Of a stretch of 8,916 nt of DNA, positions 1 through 7,603 are shown in pieces. The notes below the pieces were generated by a model. The model was not told the origin of the DNA and ran no database searches. It was given only the letters and a program-made list of their open reading frames with translations. How positions within the stretch are numbered: position 1 is the stretch's first letter; each line of letters opens with the position of its first letter. Position numbers and translations under genes: made by a program. The DNA is from Acidobacteriota bacterium (GTDB lineage: Bacteria; Acidobacteriota; Vicinamibacteria; Vicinamibacterales; UBA8438): the NCBI GenBank assembly GCA_005778315.1, contig SXOW01000315.1, positions 1 to 8,916 on the forward strand, given 5' to 3'.

Positions 1-142
1 GAATGCCCGCATCGGCGCAAGCGGGCCACAGTGGCGGCCTGAACGGGCGCGCGCCGCCACAATGATATGACGGTGGCCGCGGCCCACTTGGTTCCACTGT
101 AGATTCGCACGCGTATGGCCGGCGGTATACTCCGTGCTCATC
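1..142. other. Leader with two adjacent hairpins
   Basis: I see no gene in this stretch. It holds two short perfect inverted repeats side by side. GCCCGC at 5-10 pairs with GCGGGC at 21-26, and GTGGCGGC at 31-38 pairs with GCCGCCAC at 53-60 across a 14-base loop. Neither is followed by a T-run on either strand, so they are not classical intrinsic terminators. They could be the end of an upstream transcript or part of a 5' leader. The hairpins are seen directly; any function is inference. Confidence 0.4.
126..131 (+). promoter_or_regulatory. Possible -10 hexamer (TATACT) before the beta-CASP gene
   Basis: TATACT matches five of six bases of the sigma-70 -10 consensus and lies 11 bases before the preferred ATG at 143. 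No good -35 is visible at normal spacing and there is no Shine-Dalgarno sequence before the ATG. If this is the real -10, the transcript would begin only about five bases before the start codon and be nearly leaderless. Confidence 0.25.
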
Positions 143-1543
143 ATGCAGATCACATTTCATGGCGCCGCGCGGGAGGTCACAGGGTCCTGCCATCTGGTCG
201 AATGCGGGGGCACCCGTATCCTTCTCGACTGTGGACTGATTCAGGGCGGGCGCGAACGCCACGAACGCAACCGGGAGCCGTTCCCCTTCGACCCCGCGAC
301 CATCGACGCCGTCGTGCTCAGTCACGCGCATATCGACCACTCCGGCCGACTTCCGCTCCTCCGGAAGCACGGATTCCGCGGCCCGGTCATCACGACGACG
401 CCAACGGCGCGCCTGCTCGAGATCATGCTGGCCGACTCGGCTCGTATTCAAGAAGAGGACGCCCGTTGGAAGATCAAGCGCCTCAAGAAGGCCAAGGAGG
501 ACACGAGCTGGGTCACACCACTCTATACGGAGGAGGACGCGCTCGCCGTCCTCGGACAGATCGTGCCGGTCGAACTCGGCGGCACCGAAACGCTCTCGGA
601 GTACGCCGAGGTGACCTTCGTGCCGGCCGGCCACATTCTCGGGGCGGCCATCATCGACCTGACGCTGCAGGAGGACGGCAAGACGCGCCGGCTGGTCTTC
701 TCCGGTGACCTTGGTGTCCAGGGCTCTCGCCTGCTCCCCCGCCCCCGGATACCCGCCCGGCCTGACTACCTGATCATGGAGTCCACCTACGGCGACCGTG
801 AGCGGGCGGACGAGGGCGATCGGACAGAAACCTTGTTCGGCATTGTCCATGACACGGTCGCTCGCAAGGGCAAGGTCATCATCCCTGCGTTCGCGGTCGG
901 CCGAACCCAGGAGTTGCTCACCCGACTGAACGACCTCGTGGAGGCCGGGCGGCTTCCAGGGCTGCGGGTGTATGTGGACAGTCCGATGGCGGTCGCCGCC
1001 ACCAAGGCGTTCGCCCTCCACCCGGAGGCCTACTCACAACCGGTGCAGGAACTGTTGGCGAGCGGGGATGCGCCGCTCCAGTTTTCGGGCTTGAGTCTGG
1101 TCACCCGGGTGCAAGACTCGATGGCCATCAACGCATCGCAAGAACCGTCGGTGATCATCTCTGCCTCCGGTATGTGCACGGCAGGTCGCGTGAAGCACCA
1201 TCTCAAACACACCGTTGGCGATGCGCGAAACACCATTCTCTTCGTGGGCTACCAGGCCGCCGGCTCGCTGGGCCAGCTGATCCAGGCCGGGACGTCACCG
1301 ATTCGGATCTTTGGCGAGTGGTATCCGCTCAACGCGCGCGTCGAAACCATCGACGGCTTCTCCGCGCACGCGGACCGAACCGAGCTGCTGGATTGGTTCG
1401 CGGGGTTGGGCGGGGCGCCGGACCACACGTTTCTGGTGCACGGCGAGGAACAGGCAGCGCTCGCCCTGGCTGAGACGATCACCGAGCGGTTCGCCGCCAC
1501 GGTCACGGTGCCCAGGCTGGGCGAACGCCACGCACTGGTGTAA
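143..1543 (+). CDS. Beta-CASP metallo-beta-lactamase ribonuclease (COG1236-like)
   Basis: This is an RNA-processing metallo-hydrolase of the CPSF73/YSH1-like MBL plus beta-CASP family, probably cytoplasmic, acting as an endo- and/or exonuclease with two zinc ions. The translation begins MQITFHGAAREVTGS, the usual family start, so I prefer ATG 143 (466 aa). A GTG at 134 in frame would add three residues. Counting from that GTG, the motifs are all present: HAHIDHSG (His64, His66, Asp68, His69), PAGHILGA (His167), GDLG (Asp192), ESTYG (216-220), PAFAVGRTQE (251-260), DSPMA (282-286), SASGM (343-347), FSAHADR (His412) and VHGE (His436). The beta-CASP insert lies about 220-400. Length is normal and nothing is broken. 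It stands alone on its strand and ends 10 bases from a convergent gene. The family call is firm; the exact RNA substrate is unknown. Confidence 0.93.
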   Translation: MQITFHGAAREVTGSCHLVECGGTRILLDCGLIQGGRERHERNREPFPFDPATIDAVVLSHAHIDHSGRLPLLRKHGFRGPVITTTPTARLLEIMLADSARIQEEDARWKIKRLKKAKEDTSWVTPLYTEEDALAVLGQIVPVELGGTETLSEYAEVTFVPAGHILGAAIIDLTLQEDGKTRRLVFSGDLGVQGSRLLPRPRIPARPDYLIMESTYGDRERADEGDRTETLFGIVHDTVARKGKVIIPAFAVGRTQELLTRLNDLVEAGRLPGLRVYVDSPMAVAATKAFALHPEAYSQPVQELLASGDAPLQFSGLSLVTRVQDSMAINASQEPSVIISASGMCTAGRVKHHLKHTVGDARNTILFVGYQAAGSLGQLIQAGTSPIRIFGEWYPLNARVETIDGFSAHADRTELLDWFAGLGGAPDHTFLVHGEEQAALALAETITERFAATVTVPRLGERHALV

Positions 1544-1553
1544 CCCGTCCGTC

Positions 1554-2162
1554 CTACCCGACCGTGAGGTCGGCGACGTGGACGTCCAGCTGGTGGCTGA
1601 ACCGCACGCCGGTCACGCCGTCCAGGCTGAGCCCAGTCTTTGGCACACTCGCCACCTCGGTCCCGTTCGCGAGAAACCGAACGACGCTGGCGCCCACGTC
1701 GATACTGAGCGTGTTGCGGGACTGGCCATTCTCGAGGGCGTTGACCGCGTCGTGACGCGCCCACCCGTCCGTCACGTTCGCCGTCTCGGACCCCATCCGC
1801 TTCTTGATCAGAAACTCACCCGTTTCGCGGATCAAGAAATAGGTATACGCCTGACCGTCGCCGTCCAGGTCGGTGCCGCCCACGAACAATCCATACGAAT
1901 TGGGGTGCGATGACGGCTTGGTCTGCATGAACGTTGCGCTGGCGGTGTAGCTGCCGGACCCGCTGTTGGCGGCATTCCAAAAGATCGCGTGAGGCCCGGT
2001 CGTCACGTGAAACCCGTCGCCCATGGACCGGAAGCTCAAGTCCTGCACATTGGTGCCCCGATCGAGGCGGGTCTTCCATCCGTCGGCCGTGACACCGCCG
2101 CCCTGACCCAGAACCGGAAGGGTCATGACAAGAATCGCCACCGCTACCAGACTCGTTCGCAT
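1554..2162 (-). CDS. Small secreted protein, lectin-like beta fold suspected
   Basis: This encodes a 202-residue exported protein that I cannot assign to a characterised family. Residues 1-19 form a clear signal peptide (hydrophobic stretch VAVAILVMTLPV, likely cleavage after VLG, before Gln20). The mature part is rich in Gly, Ser, Thr and aromatic residues, with alternating beta-strand character. It contains an acidic loop DLDGDG (98-103) that resembles a calcium-binding DxDxDG loop. The overall look (a strand series with YGLFVGG, then YTYFLIRETGEFLIKKR) recalls concanavalin-like or DUF1080-like jelly-roll domains, which often bind or cleave sugars, but no catalytic residues can be named. 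Start ATG 2162 has a strong Shine-Dalgarno. It lies 43 bases downstream of pepD on the same strand and may be cotranscribed with it. The export call is good; the function is unknown. Confidence 0.8.
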   Translation of the reverse strand: MRTSLVAVAILVMTLPVLGQGGGVTADGWKTRLDRGTNVQDLSFRSMGDGFHVTTGPHAIFWNAANSGSGSYTASATFMQTKPSSHPNSYGLFVGGTDLDGDGQAYTYFLIRETGEFLIKKRMGSETANVTDGWARHDAVNALENGQSRNTLSIDVGASVVRFLANGTEVASVPKTGLSLDGVTGVRFSHQLDVHVADLTVG

Positions 2163-2166
2163 GGTG

Positions 2167-2173
2167 CCTCCTT
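2167..2173 (-). promoter_or_regulatory. Shine-Dalgarno of the small secreted protein gene
   Basis: On the minus strand AAGGAGG stands four bases before ATG 2162. It fixes the start of the secreted protein and gives it its own ribosome entry after the pepD stop at 2206. Confidence 0.7.
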
Positions 2174-2205
2174 CAGGCTGCAGCTACGTGTGCTGTCTCT
2201 TATGC

Positions 2206-3651
2206 TTATGCCAGAGCCGTGAGTGTCGCGGCCACCAGCCTGTAGAAGCGGGCAACCGAGGCCACGTGCACGCGTTCATCGGGCGAATGAGGAAATTCGA
2301 TTTGCGGCCCGAACGAAATCATGTCGATACCCGGAATTTTCTTGCCGAGAATGCCGCATTCCAGGCCGGCATGAATCGCCTTGATCTCCGGATCGCAACC
2401 CAGCTCGCGCTTGTGCACCGCCTTGACGACTTCCAGCAGCCGAGATTCGAGGTCCGGTTTCCAGCCAGGGTAGGCCGTATCCTCCTCCACCTTCGCACCC
2501 GCCAGCAGGCCCACCGACCGCACCTGTCGGCGCATCGCCTCGAGGGCTGAGTCGATCGACGAGCGACTACTCAGGCCGATCCGCAGCGTCCCGGCCTCTT
2601 CGACCACCGTCGCGAGATTGACGCTGGTCTCGACGAGATCGGGAATGTCGTAGCTCATCGCCTCGACACCATGCGGCAGTGCATTGAGTAGCGCGAGGAC
2701 CTGGGCCGTCGTGGCGCCATCCCAGGCCTGTGCGGGAGGGGTCGTGTCGTCTACGACGATGTGCATGCCCGGGTCAGCCGGACCATACTCCCGCGCGATC
2801 GCCTTCATCTCTTGCTCGAGCGCCGCCATCACTCCGCTTCGCTCCCGAGAATCGACCAAGATCGTCGCAAACGCCTCCCGCGGAATGGCATTGTGGGCGC
2901 TGCCGCCCTCAAGGCGGGCCAGACGAAACCGGCCGTCCGCGTACGACGCCCAGAGCGCCCGCGACAGGAGTTTCACCGCGTTACCGCGCTGGAGGTGGAT
3001 ATCACACCCGGAATGCCCGCCCTTGAGACCGACCAGCGACACTTTCAGGGCGGTGCCTGCGGCGGGTGCGTAGGTCAGCGGCACGGTGAGTTGGCTGCCG
3101 CCGCCACCGGCGCACCCCACATAGACGATCCCGTCCTCCTCGGAGTCCAGATTGAGCATCTGGCGACCGCGTAACAGCGTGGGATCCAAGTTCGCGGCTC
3201 CCGTCAGACCGGTCTCCTCGTCAACGGTGAACAGGAGCTCCAGGGGCCCGTGCGCGAACCCGGTGCCCCCCATCAGTGCGAGCATGGTGGCAACCCCCAT
3301 CCCGTTGTCCGACCCGAGGGTCGTGCCCGTCGCCTTGAGATACTGCCCATCCAGTTGCGGCACAATCGCGTCAGTCGCGAAATCGAACACCACGTCGGAG
3401 TTCTTCTCCTGCACCATGTCGAGGTGAGACTGGAGAATCGTCACCGGCGCTGACTCGCTCCCCGCAGTCGCCGGCTTGCGCACGACGACGTTGCCGGCGG
3501 CGTCCATCTGATAGGGCAACCCGTGGCTCTCCGCCACGGCAATGACATGCCGACGCATCCGCCCCTCGTCTTTCGACGCCCGGGGGATGGTCAAGATGGT
3601 GTCGAAATGCTGCCACACAGCGGTTGGCTCAAGCTCGGCGACAAACGTCAT
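2206..3651 (-). CDS. pepD: Aminoacyl-histidine dipeptidase (PepD, M20 family)
   Basis: This is a cytosolic zinc dipeptidase of the M20 family that splits Xaa-His dipeptides such as carnosine and probably other dipeptides. It is 481 residues from ATG 3651, close to the usual length of about 485. Family motifs in order are HLDMVQEKN (His76, Asp78), TLGSDNGMG (Asp115, bridging metal ligand), DEETGLTGA (Glu145 catalytic base, Glu146 ligand), NLDSEEDG (Asp169), GGHSGCDIH (211-219, lid-domain start) and, near the C-terminus, PHSPDERV (His455, last metal ligand). All expected metal ligands are present. The frame stays open upstream to 3858, but the family start is MTFVAELEP and a good Shine-Dalgarno precedes ATG 3651, so the extra 69 codons are not coding. 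The gene is divergent from the gene at 3795 and is followed by the secreted-protein gene. Confidence 0.93.
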   Translation of the reverse strand: MTFVAELEPTAVWQHFDTILTIPRASKDEGRMRRHVIAVAESHGLPYQMDAAGNVVVRKPATAGSESAPVTILQSHLDMVQEKNSDVVFDFATDAIVPQLDGQYLKATGTTLGSDNGMGVATMLALMGGTGFAHGPLELLFTVDEETGLTGAANLDPTLLRGRQMLNLDSEEDGIVYVGCAGGGGSQLTVPLTYAPAAGTALKVSLVGLKGGHSGCDIHLQRGNAVKLLSRALWASYADGRFRLARLEGGSAHNAIPREAFATILVDSRERSGVMAALEQEMKAIAREYGPADPGMHIVVDDTTPPAQAWDGATTAQVLALLNALPHGVEAMSYDIPDLVETSVNLATVVEEAGTLRIGLSSRSSIDSALEAMRRQVRSVGLLAGAKVEEDTAYPGWKPDLESRLLEVVKAVHKRELGCDPEIKAIHAGLECGILGKKIPGIDMISFGPQIEFPHSPDERVHVASVARFYRLVAATLTALA

Positions 3652-3653
3652 GC

Positions 3654-3660
3654 TTCCTCC
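3654..3660 (-). promoter_or_regulatory. Shine-Dalgarno that fixes the pepD start
   Basis: On the minus strand GGAGGAA lies two bases before ATG 3651, with its GGAGG core four bases further out. It decides for this start over the in-frame extension that runs up to 3858 and would overlap the divergent gene. Confidence 0.65.
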
Positions 3661-3776
3661 AGGTGTCCGAATCGCGTGGACGCCACAGAACTCTGACGGG
3701 TCGGCCCCGAACGTGGCGGCGACGCAGCCGTCGCTCCCCGCCGTTGGTGCCGGTAGTCCGCCGCGCCCGCGGGGTG

Positions 3777-3782
3777 TATCAT
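3777..3782 (+). promoter_or_regulatory. Possible -10 hexamer (TATCAT) before the 3795 gene
   Basis: TATCAT lies 12 bases before ATG 3795, in the 143-base gap between this gene and the divergent pepD. No recognisable -35 occurs at 16-18 bases and no Shine-Dalgarno precedes the ATG. The geometry would give a nearly leaderless transcript. The support is weak. Confidence 0.2.
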
Positions 3783-3794
3783 CAAATCTACACC

Positions 3795-4697
3795 ATGACA
3801 GCGCTACGAGCGGTGCCAGCGGCGGTCGCACGGTGTCGTCTGGTGACCCCGCCGTCACGCCTCGCCGGGTGGCTCGTGGCTCTTACGCTGACCGCCATCG
3901 GGACGCCGGCAGGGGCGCAGCCCCCCGCGCTCGAGGAGCCGGCATCGCAGACCGCCGCGAGCGCGGCGGCAGCCGTCACGCCCGCGTCGTCGGCGTCGCT
4001 CGAACGCATCAAGCGCGCTCTGGATCTCGATCGTTCGACGCGCCAGGGCAAGGGCGACCTCGAATTCCGTGAAGACATTCTGCTACGCGACGAACGACCG
4101 ACCATCGAACCACTCCCGAATCTCGGTCTGACCGCGGGCGTGTACTACGACCCGTTCAGCCGGATACGACCCGCCACCCCCGGCGCCCTGCCCGGTCATT
4201 GGGACATGGTAGCGGCCATGACCCCCCAAGTGGCACGGGAGGCAGGGTCGGCCGATGCGCTGGGTATCGCGACCGGAGCCGCCTTTGGCGCGGCCGCGTT
4301 CACGCTGGTCCCCGCCGCCATCAAGGCCATCCGTGGCTGGTTCGATACCGACGGCGACCGCGGACCAACGACCCCTCCCGTGCTCACCCAGGCCGAAGCG
4401 TCCCTCGCCTTGGCCAGTGCCGCCGCCAGCGACGCCGTGCTCGACGCCGACCTCAAACAACGCGGACGCACCGTCGCCTTGGCGCTCACGGTGCGCGCCG
4501 ACACGCCACCCGCGACGGCGCGGGCGCTTGGCGACAACTTTGTCCGGCTCGTCAAGACGCTGGCCGCCACCGAACCGACCCCGGGAGATGACCTCGGCAC
4601 TGGTCGGTTCGACTACGTGGTCCAGATCAGCACGCCCAGCCGCGCGCTGCTTGCGCGCGGTGGAAAGTCCACCTCCGACCGCGCCCTCCACTGGTAG
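3795..4697 (+). CDS. Exported Ala-rich protein of unknown function
   Basis: I do not recognise a named family. From ATG 3795 the product is 300 aa. A basic N-terminus is followed by a hydrophobic stretch (about 23-37, GWLVALTLTAIG) and a likely signal-peptidase site AGA|Q after residue 41. The n-region is long, so an internal start such as GTG at codon 17 is possible. Next come a low-complexity Ala/Thr/Ser linker (42-67), a basic helix SLERIKRALDLDR (68-80), a Pro-rich section (100-135), a Gly/Ala hydrophobic segment (156-177, GIATGAAFGAAAFTLVPAAI) that may be a membrane or amphipathic helix, an Ala-rich helix (197-217), and a C-terminal alpha/beta section (223-280: strand TVALALTVRA, helix, strand FDYVVQIST). 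The layout resembles exported proteins of unknown function common in Acidobacteriota, but that is an impression. The gene is monocistronic. The coding call rests on strong G/C wobble bias and the signal peptide. Confidence 0.7.
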   Translation: MTALRAVPAAVARCRLVTPPSRLAGWLVALTLTAIGTPAGAQPPALEEPASQTAASAAAAVTPASSASLERIKRALDLDRSTRQGKGDLEFREDILLRDERPTIEPLPNLGLTAGVYYDPFSRIRPATPGALPGHWDMVAAMTPQVAREAGSADALGIATGAAFGAAAFTLVPAAIKAIRGWFDTDGDRGPTTPPVLTQAEASLALASAAASDAVLDADLKQRGRTVALALTVRADTPPATARALGDNFVRLVKTLAATEPTPGDDLGTGRFDYVVQISTPSRALLARGGKSTSDRALHW

Positions 4698-4739
4698 ACC
4701 GTCCGTCGCGAGGCTGTCTGATCTCCGATACAGGCCTGG

Positions 4740-6014
4740 TCATTCCTCGCTCGAATACCGCGCAGTCCGCACGTTGGCCGTGATGGCGTGCGCCAGCATC
4801 CGCTCCATCTCGCACTGTCGGGCCGTTACCCGCCCTACCTCGACGCTCGCGGCCGGGGTCATCTTCTGGTAGGTCACCGTCTTGAGGAACTTGCCGACCC
4901 AGACGCCGCCGGTATAGCGCGCCGAGCGGCTCGTCGGCAAGATGTGGTTCGTGCCGATCGCCTTGTCGCCGTAGGCGACCGTGGTCTCCTCGCCGATGAA
5001 CAACGAGCCGTAGTTCCGAAGGCGCTCGTGATAGTAGTCGACGTCCTCGACATGGAGCTCCAGATGCTCCGGGGCCCAATCGTCGCTCAGACCAATCGCC
5101 TCGTCCCGGTCCTCGGCCACGACGACACGACCGTTGTCTCGCCATGAGACGCCCGCGATGTCCTTGGTGGGCAACACCGCGAGCTGTCGGTCCAGCTCGG
5201 CGACGGCTTGACGCGCAAAGGCCTCGCTGAGACAGACCAGAAGCTGGCCGCTGTTCGGGTCGTGCTCGGCCTGGCCCAGCAGATCGCAGGCCACCAGCGA
5301 CGGATCAGCGCTGTCGTCCGCGATGATGGCAATCTCGGTAGGGCCAGCCAGCAGGTCCAGCCCGCATTGGCCGAAGAGCTGTCGCTTCGCCTCGGCGACA
5401 AACCGGTTGCCGGCGCCGCACAGCATGTCGGCCGGCGGGACCGCGCCCATCCCATAGGCCATCAACGCAAACGCCTGGACCCCGCCCAACACGAAAATAC
5501 GGTCAGCCCCTGCCTGCTGCATCGCATTGATGGTGGCGGGGAAATAGCCCTCGCCTCGTACGGGCGGGGTGCACCCGATGACGGTGTCGACGCCAGCCAC
5601 CTTGGCCGGGATGATGCTCATCTGCGCCGACCCGAACATCGGGTAGCGGCCACCCGGCACGTAACTGCCGACACACCCCACCGGAATGTGTTTGTGACCC
5701 AGCACGACCCCGGGCCGGATCTCCGTTTCGAGCGGCAGGAGCGTCGTCAGCTGGGCCTCGGCGAACGCTCGGACATTCCCCTGGCAGAACCGCGTGTCGG
5801 CGATGACCTGCTCGCTGCACTGGCCGATGGCTTCCTGGATCTCACGCGGAGTCAGCTCGAAGTCGGTGGGGGCCCAGGCGTCGAACTGCCGGCTGTATTC
5901 GCGCACGGCGTCCATGCCGCGTACGCGCAGGTCGCGCAGGAGGCCCGCCACGTAGCGCGAGGTTTCTTCGTCTTCTTCGAAGAGTCGGTGTCCGCCGTCT
6001 TTGATGATCTGCAT
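4740..6014 (-). CDS. Histidinol-dehydrogenase-family enzyme, HpsN-like catabolic branch
   Basis: This is a zinc- and NAD-dependent alcohol dehydrogenase of the HisD superfamily, which oxidises a primary alcohol in two steps to a carboxylate. It is 424 aa and complete. The HisD zinc ligands are kept: Gln248 and His251 (QAEH), Asp350 (YGD) and His409 (LAH), together with the catalytic pair Glu316-His317 (APEHLE). Several stretches depart from biosynthetic HisD and match the branch that contains sulfopropanediol 3-dehydrogenase: YVPGGRYPM (118-126) instead of VPGGTAPLPS-type, CGAGNRFVAEAKRQLFG (199-215) with Ala in place of Pro in GPGN, GPTE (224-227) instead of GPSE, and TVAYGDKAIGTNH then ARYTGGVWVGKFLKTVTYQ (345-383). 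No other his gene is near; the upstream operon partners are a symporter and a small membrane protein. I infer oxidation of an imported hydroxylated solute. Automatic labels would probably say hisD. The family is certain, the substrate unknown. Confidence 0.88.
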   Translation of the reverse strand: MQIIKDGGHRLFEEDEETSRYVAGLLRDLRVRGMDAVREYSRQFDAWAPTDFELTPREIQEAIGQCSEQVIADTRFCQGNVRAFAEAQLTTLLPLETEIRPGVVLGHKHIPVGCVGSYVPGGRYPMFGSAQMSIIPAKVAGVDTVIGCTPPVRGEGYFPATINAMQQAGADRIFVLGGVQAFALMAYGMGAVPPADMLCGAGNRFVAEAKRQLFGQCGLDLLAGPTEIAIIADDSADPSLVACDLLGQAEHDPNSGQLLVCLSEAFARQAVAELDRQLAVLPTKDIAGVSWRDNGRVVVAEDRDEAIGLSDDWAPEHLELHVEDVDYYHERLRNYGSLFIGEETTVAYGDKAIGTNHILPTSRSARYTGGVWVGKFLKTVTYQKMTPAASVEVGRVTARQCEMERMLAHAITANVRTARYSSEE

Positions 6015-6113
6015 CGGTCTCGGTCAGCGTGGCGCCTGACGGCCCTTCCTGCGTGCGGGTGGTGGCCGTGCCTGGGGCGCGCCTGAAGGCCCGTGCTACG
6101 GTTCGGCCGGGGG

Positions 6114-7601
6114 TCACAGGTCCATCACGGCCTCGATGTCCGGATCAATGACGGGGGGCGGTGACGCCAGTGAAATGCCAAAGAACAGCGTGGTCGACAG
6201 CAACAACGCCACGAACCCGCCGGTAATCCCGTAGGGCATCGCCAGGCCGAAGAGTTCGATACCGAGATTGAGCACGAGGCTGGTCACGATCGCGACGTTG
6301 GCCGCGGTTGCGGTGGCCCGCTTCCAGTTGAAGCCGATGGCCACGGCGGGCACCAGCGCCGCCGCGAAGGTCCCCCAGCCAAAGGCGCCAAGCAACGCGA
6401 CCAGATCCTGCCGGGAGTAGAGCACGAAGGTGGCGGAGCCGACGGCCAGGACCAGCGTCGCGACCCGTGCCCAGAACAATTCGTTCGGCAGCGATCGTCC
6501 GTACAGCGCGCGTGGGATGTCGTGCACCACGGCGGCGGCACCCAAATTGAGAAAGCTGTCCGCCGTGGACATGATGGCGGCAAATAGCCCCGCGAACACG
6601 ATGCCGGCCAGCATCGGGCTCGCATGGAATTGCAGAAACTGGGGTGCGGCATCGTCCGGGTTCGCAAGCTCAGGGTGCCCGCCCTGAATAACCAGCGCCC
6701 GCATGGCCAAACCGATGCTGAGCCACAGCAGGGAGCACACCATGTAGCCGCCAGCGCTGATCGGCAACGTGTGACGCGCATCTTCCACCCGCCGGTTCAT
6801 CATGAACTTCGTAATCACGTGCGGCTGCCCGGCCGCACCCAGCACGAACACGATGAACCACGACAAGGAGCCCATCATCCCGAGCGTGCCCCACGGGCTG
6901 ACCACTTCCGGATCGTCCTCCATCAGGGTCGTGACCATCCCGGCCAACCCGCCATCCACCGCGCCCAACGCCGCGAAGAAGACGAGGATCGCCGCCACGA
7001 TCATGATCGCGCCCTGCACCACGTCGGTGTATACCGACGCCACGATGCCCCCGGTCACGCAGTAGAACACCAGCACGGCGCAGGCAATCACCATACAGGT
7101 CAGCAGGGAGACCTCGGGGATGAATGACACGTTGTTGAGCACGTCGCGCAACACGGTCGCCATGGCGAGAATTTGTGTTCCCAGGTAACCGACGACGCCC
7201 AGCAGGCTGGCCACCGCGGTCAGCAGTCGGGCGCGCTCGCTGTTGTAGCGAGCGGCCACGGCGTCCGGGAGTGAGATGGTGTCTCGCAGCTCCGCAATCA
7301 TGCGTAAGCGCAACGCCAGCAGGTAGAAACTGCAGCAGAATGCGAGTGGGCCGATGACCGTCATCCAGGAGGAGCTCAGCCCCGTCCGGTAAACCAGGCC
7401 CGGCCCGCCTACGAACCCGAACCCGCTCATCTGGCTCGAAAACAGCGCGAGCCCGGTCACCATCACCCCGAGGTCCCGCCCCGCCATGAAGAAGTCGCGC
7501 GGGGACTTGGTGCGTCGCAGCGCCCAGATGCCGACCGCGATGCAGATCAGCAGGTAGGTGACGACCCAGGCGAGCACGACGAGCGACCGCGAGTCGTCCA
7601 T
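6114..7601 (-). CDS. Sodium:solute symporter (SSS family, PutP/PanF-like)
   Basis: This inner-membrane transporter of the LeuT-fold SSS family is 495 aa, with about 13 hydrophobic segments. The N-terminus (TM1 about 8-28) is followed by DFFMAGRDLG (36-45), a typical SSS loop. Further marks are SSQMSGFGFVGGPGLVY (55-71), GGIVASVYTDVVQG (184-197, the family signature region), GAAGQPHVITKFMMNR (255-270), and FAGLFAAIMSTADSFLN (336-352), where Ser345-Thr346 correspond to the Na2-site Ser/Thr of PutP. Sodium-driven uptake follows from the family; the substrate is not readable. The ATG overlaps the stop of the upstream membrane gene by one base (TAATG at 7603-7599), which suggests translational coupling. 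The dehydrogenase gene follows after 99 bases, so uptake of that enzyme's substrate is the likely role. Confidence 0.92.
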   Translation of the reverse strand: MDDSRSLVVLAWVVTYLLICIAVGIWALRRTKSPRDFFMAGRDLGVMVTGLALFSSQMSGFGFVGGPGLVYRTGLSSSWMTVIGPLAFCCSFYLLALRLRMIAELRDTISLPDAVAARYNSERARLLTAVASLLGVVGYLGTQILAMATVLRDVLNNVSFIPEVSLLTCMVIACAVLVFYCVTGGIVASVYTDVVQGAIMIVAAILVFFAALGAVDGGLAGMVTTLMEDDPEVVSPWGTLGMMGSLSWFIVFVLGAAGQPHVITKFMMNRRVEDARHTLPISAGGYMVCSLLWLSIGLAMRALVIQGGHPELANPDDAAPQFLQFHASPMLAGIVFAGLFAAIMSTADSFLNLGAAAVVHDIPRALYGRSLPNELFWARVATLVLAVGSATFVLYSRQDLVALLGAFGWGTFAAALVPAVAIGFNWKRATATAANVAIVTSLVLNLGIELFGLAMPYGITGGFVALLLSTTLFFGISLASPPPVIDPDIEAVMDL

Positions 7602-7603
7602 TA
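7599..7603 (-). promoter_or_regulatory. TAATG stop/start overlap
   Basis: On the minus strand the TAA of the small membrane protein (7603-7601) shares its last A with the ATG of the symporter (7601-7599). Such overlaps usually mean translational coupling and fixed stoichiometry. It also fixes the symporter start, since the Shine-Dalgarno before it is weak. Confidence 0.7.

Noticed and set aside
115..708. Arg/Pro-rich open frame overlapping the ribonuclease gene
   Set aside because: It is a frame-shifted shadow of a gene with all family motifs in the other frame; its composition is typical of GC-rich off-frame reading.
1544..1553. Terminator between the convergent ribonuclease and secreted-protein genes
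   Set aside because: Only 10 bases separate the stops, with no room for a hairpin and none visible across the ends.
3652..3858. In-frame extension of pepD by 69 codons to 3858
   Set aside because: The PepD family starts at MTFVAELEP, a good Shine-Dalgarno precedes ATG 3651, and the extension would overlap the start of the divergent gene and shows no family sequence.
4698..4739. Bidirectional terminator between the convergent genes
   Set aside because: The 42 bases contain no strong stem and no T-run on either strand.
5208..6086. 292-codon plus-strand frame opposite the dehydrogenase
   Set aside because: It is antisense to a gene with fully conserved active-site motifs, has no family features, and long antisense frames are expected at this base composition.
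6039..6093. Imperfect palindrome between symporter and dehydrogenase as a terminator or attenuator
   Set aside because: The arms (about 6040-6057 and 6076-6093) match at only about 13 of 18 positions and no T-run follows on the minus strand; it may be chance in GC-rich DNA.
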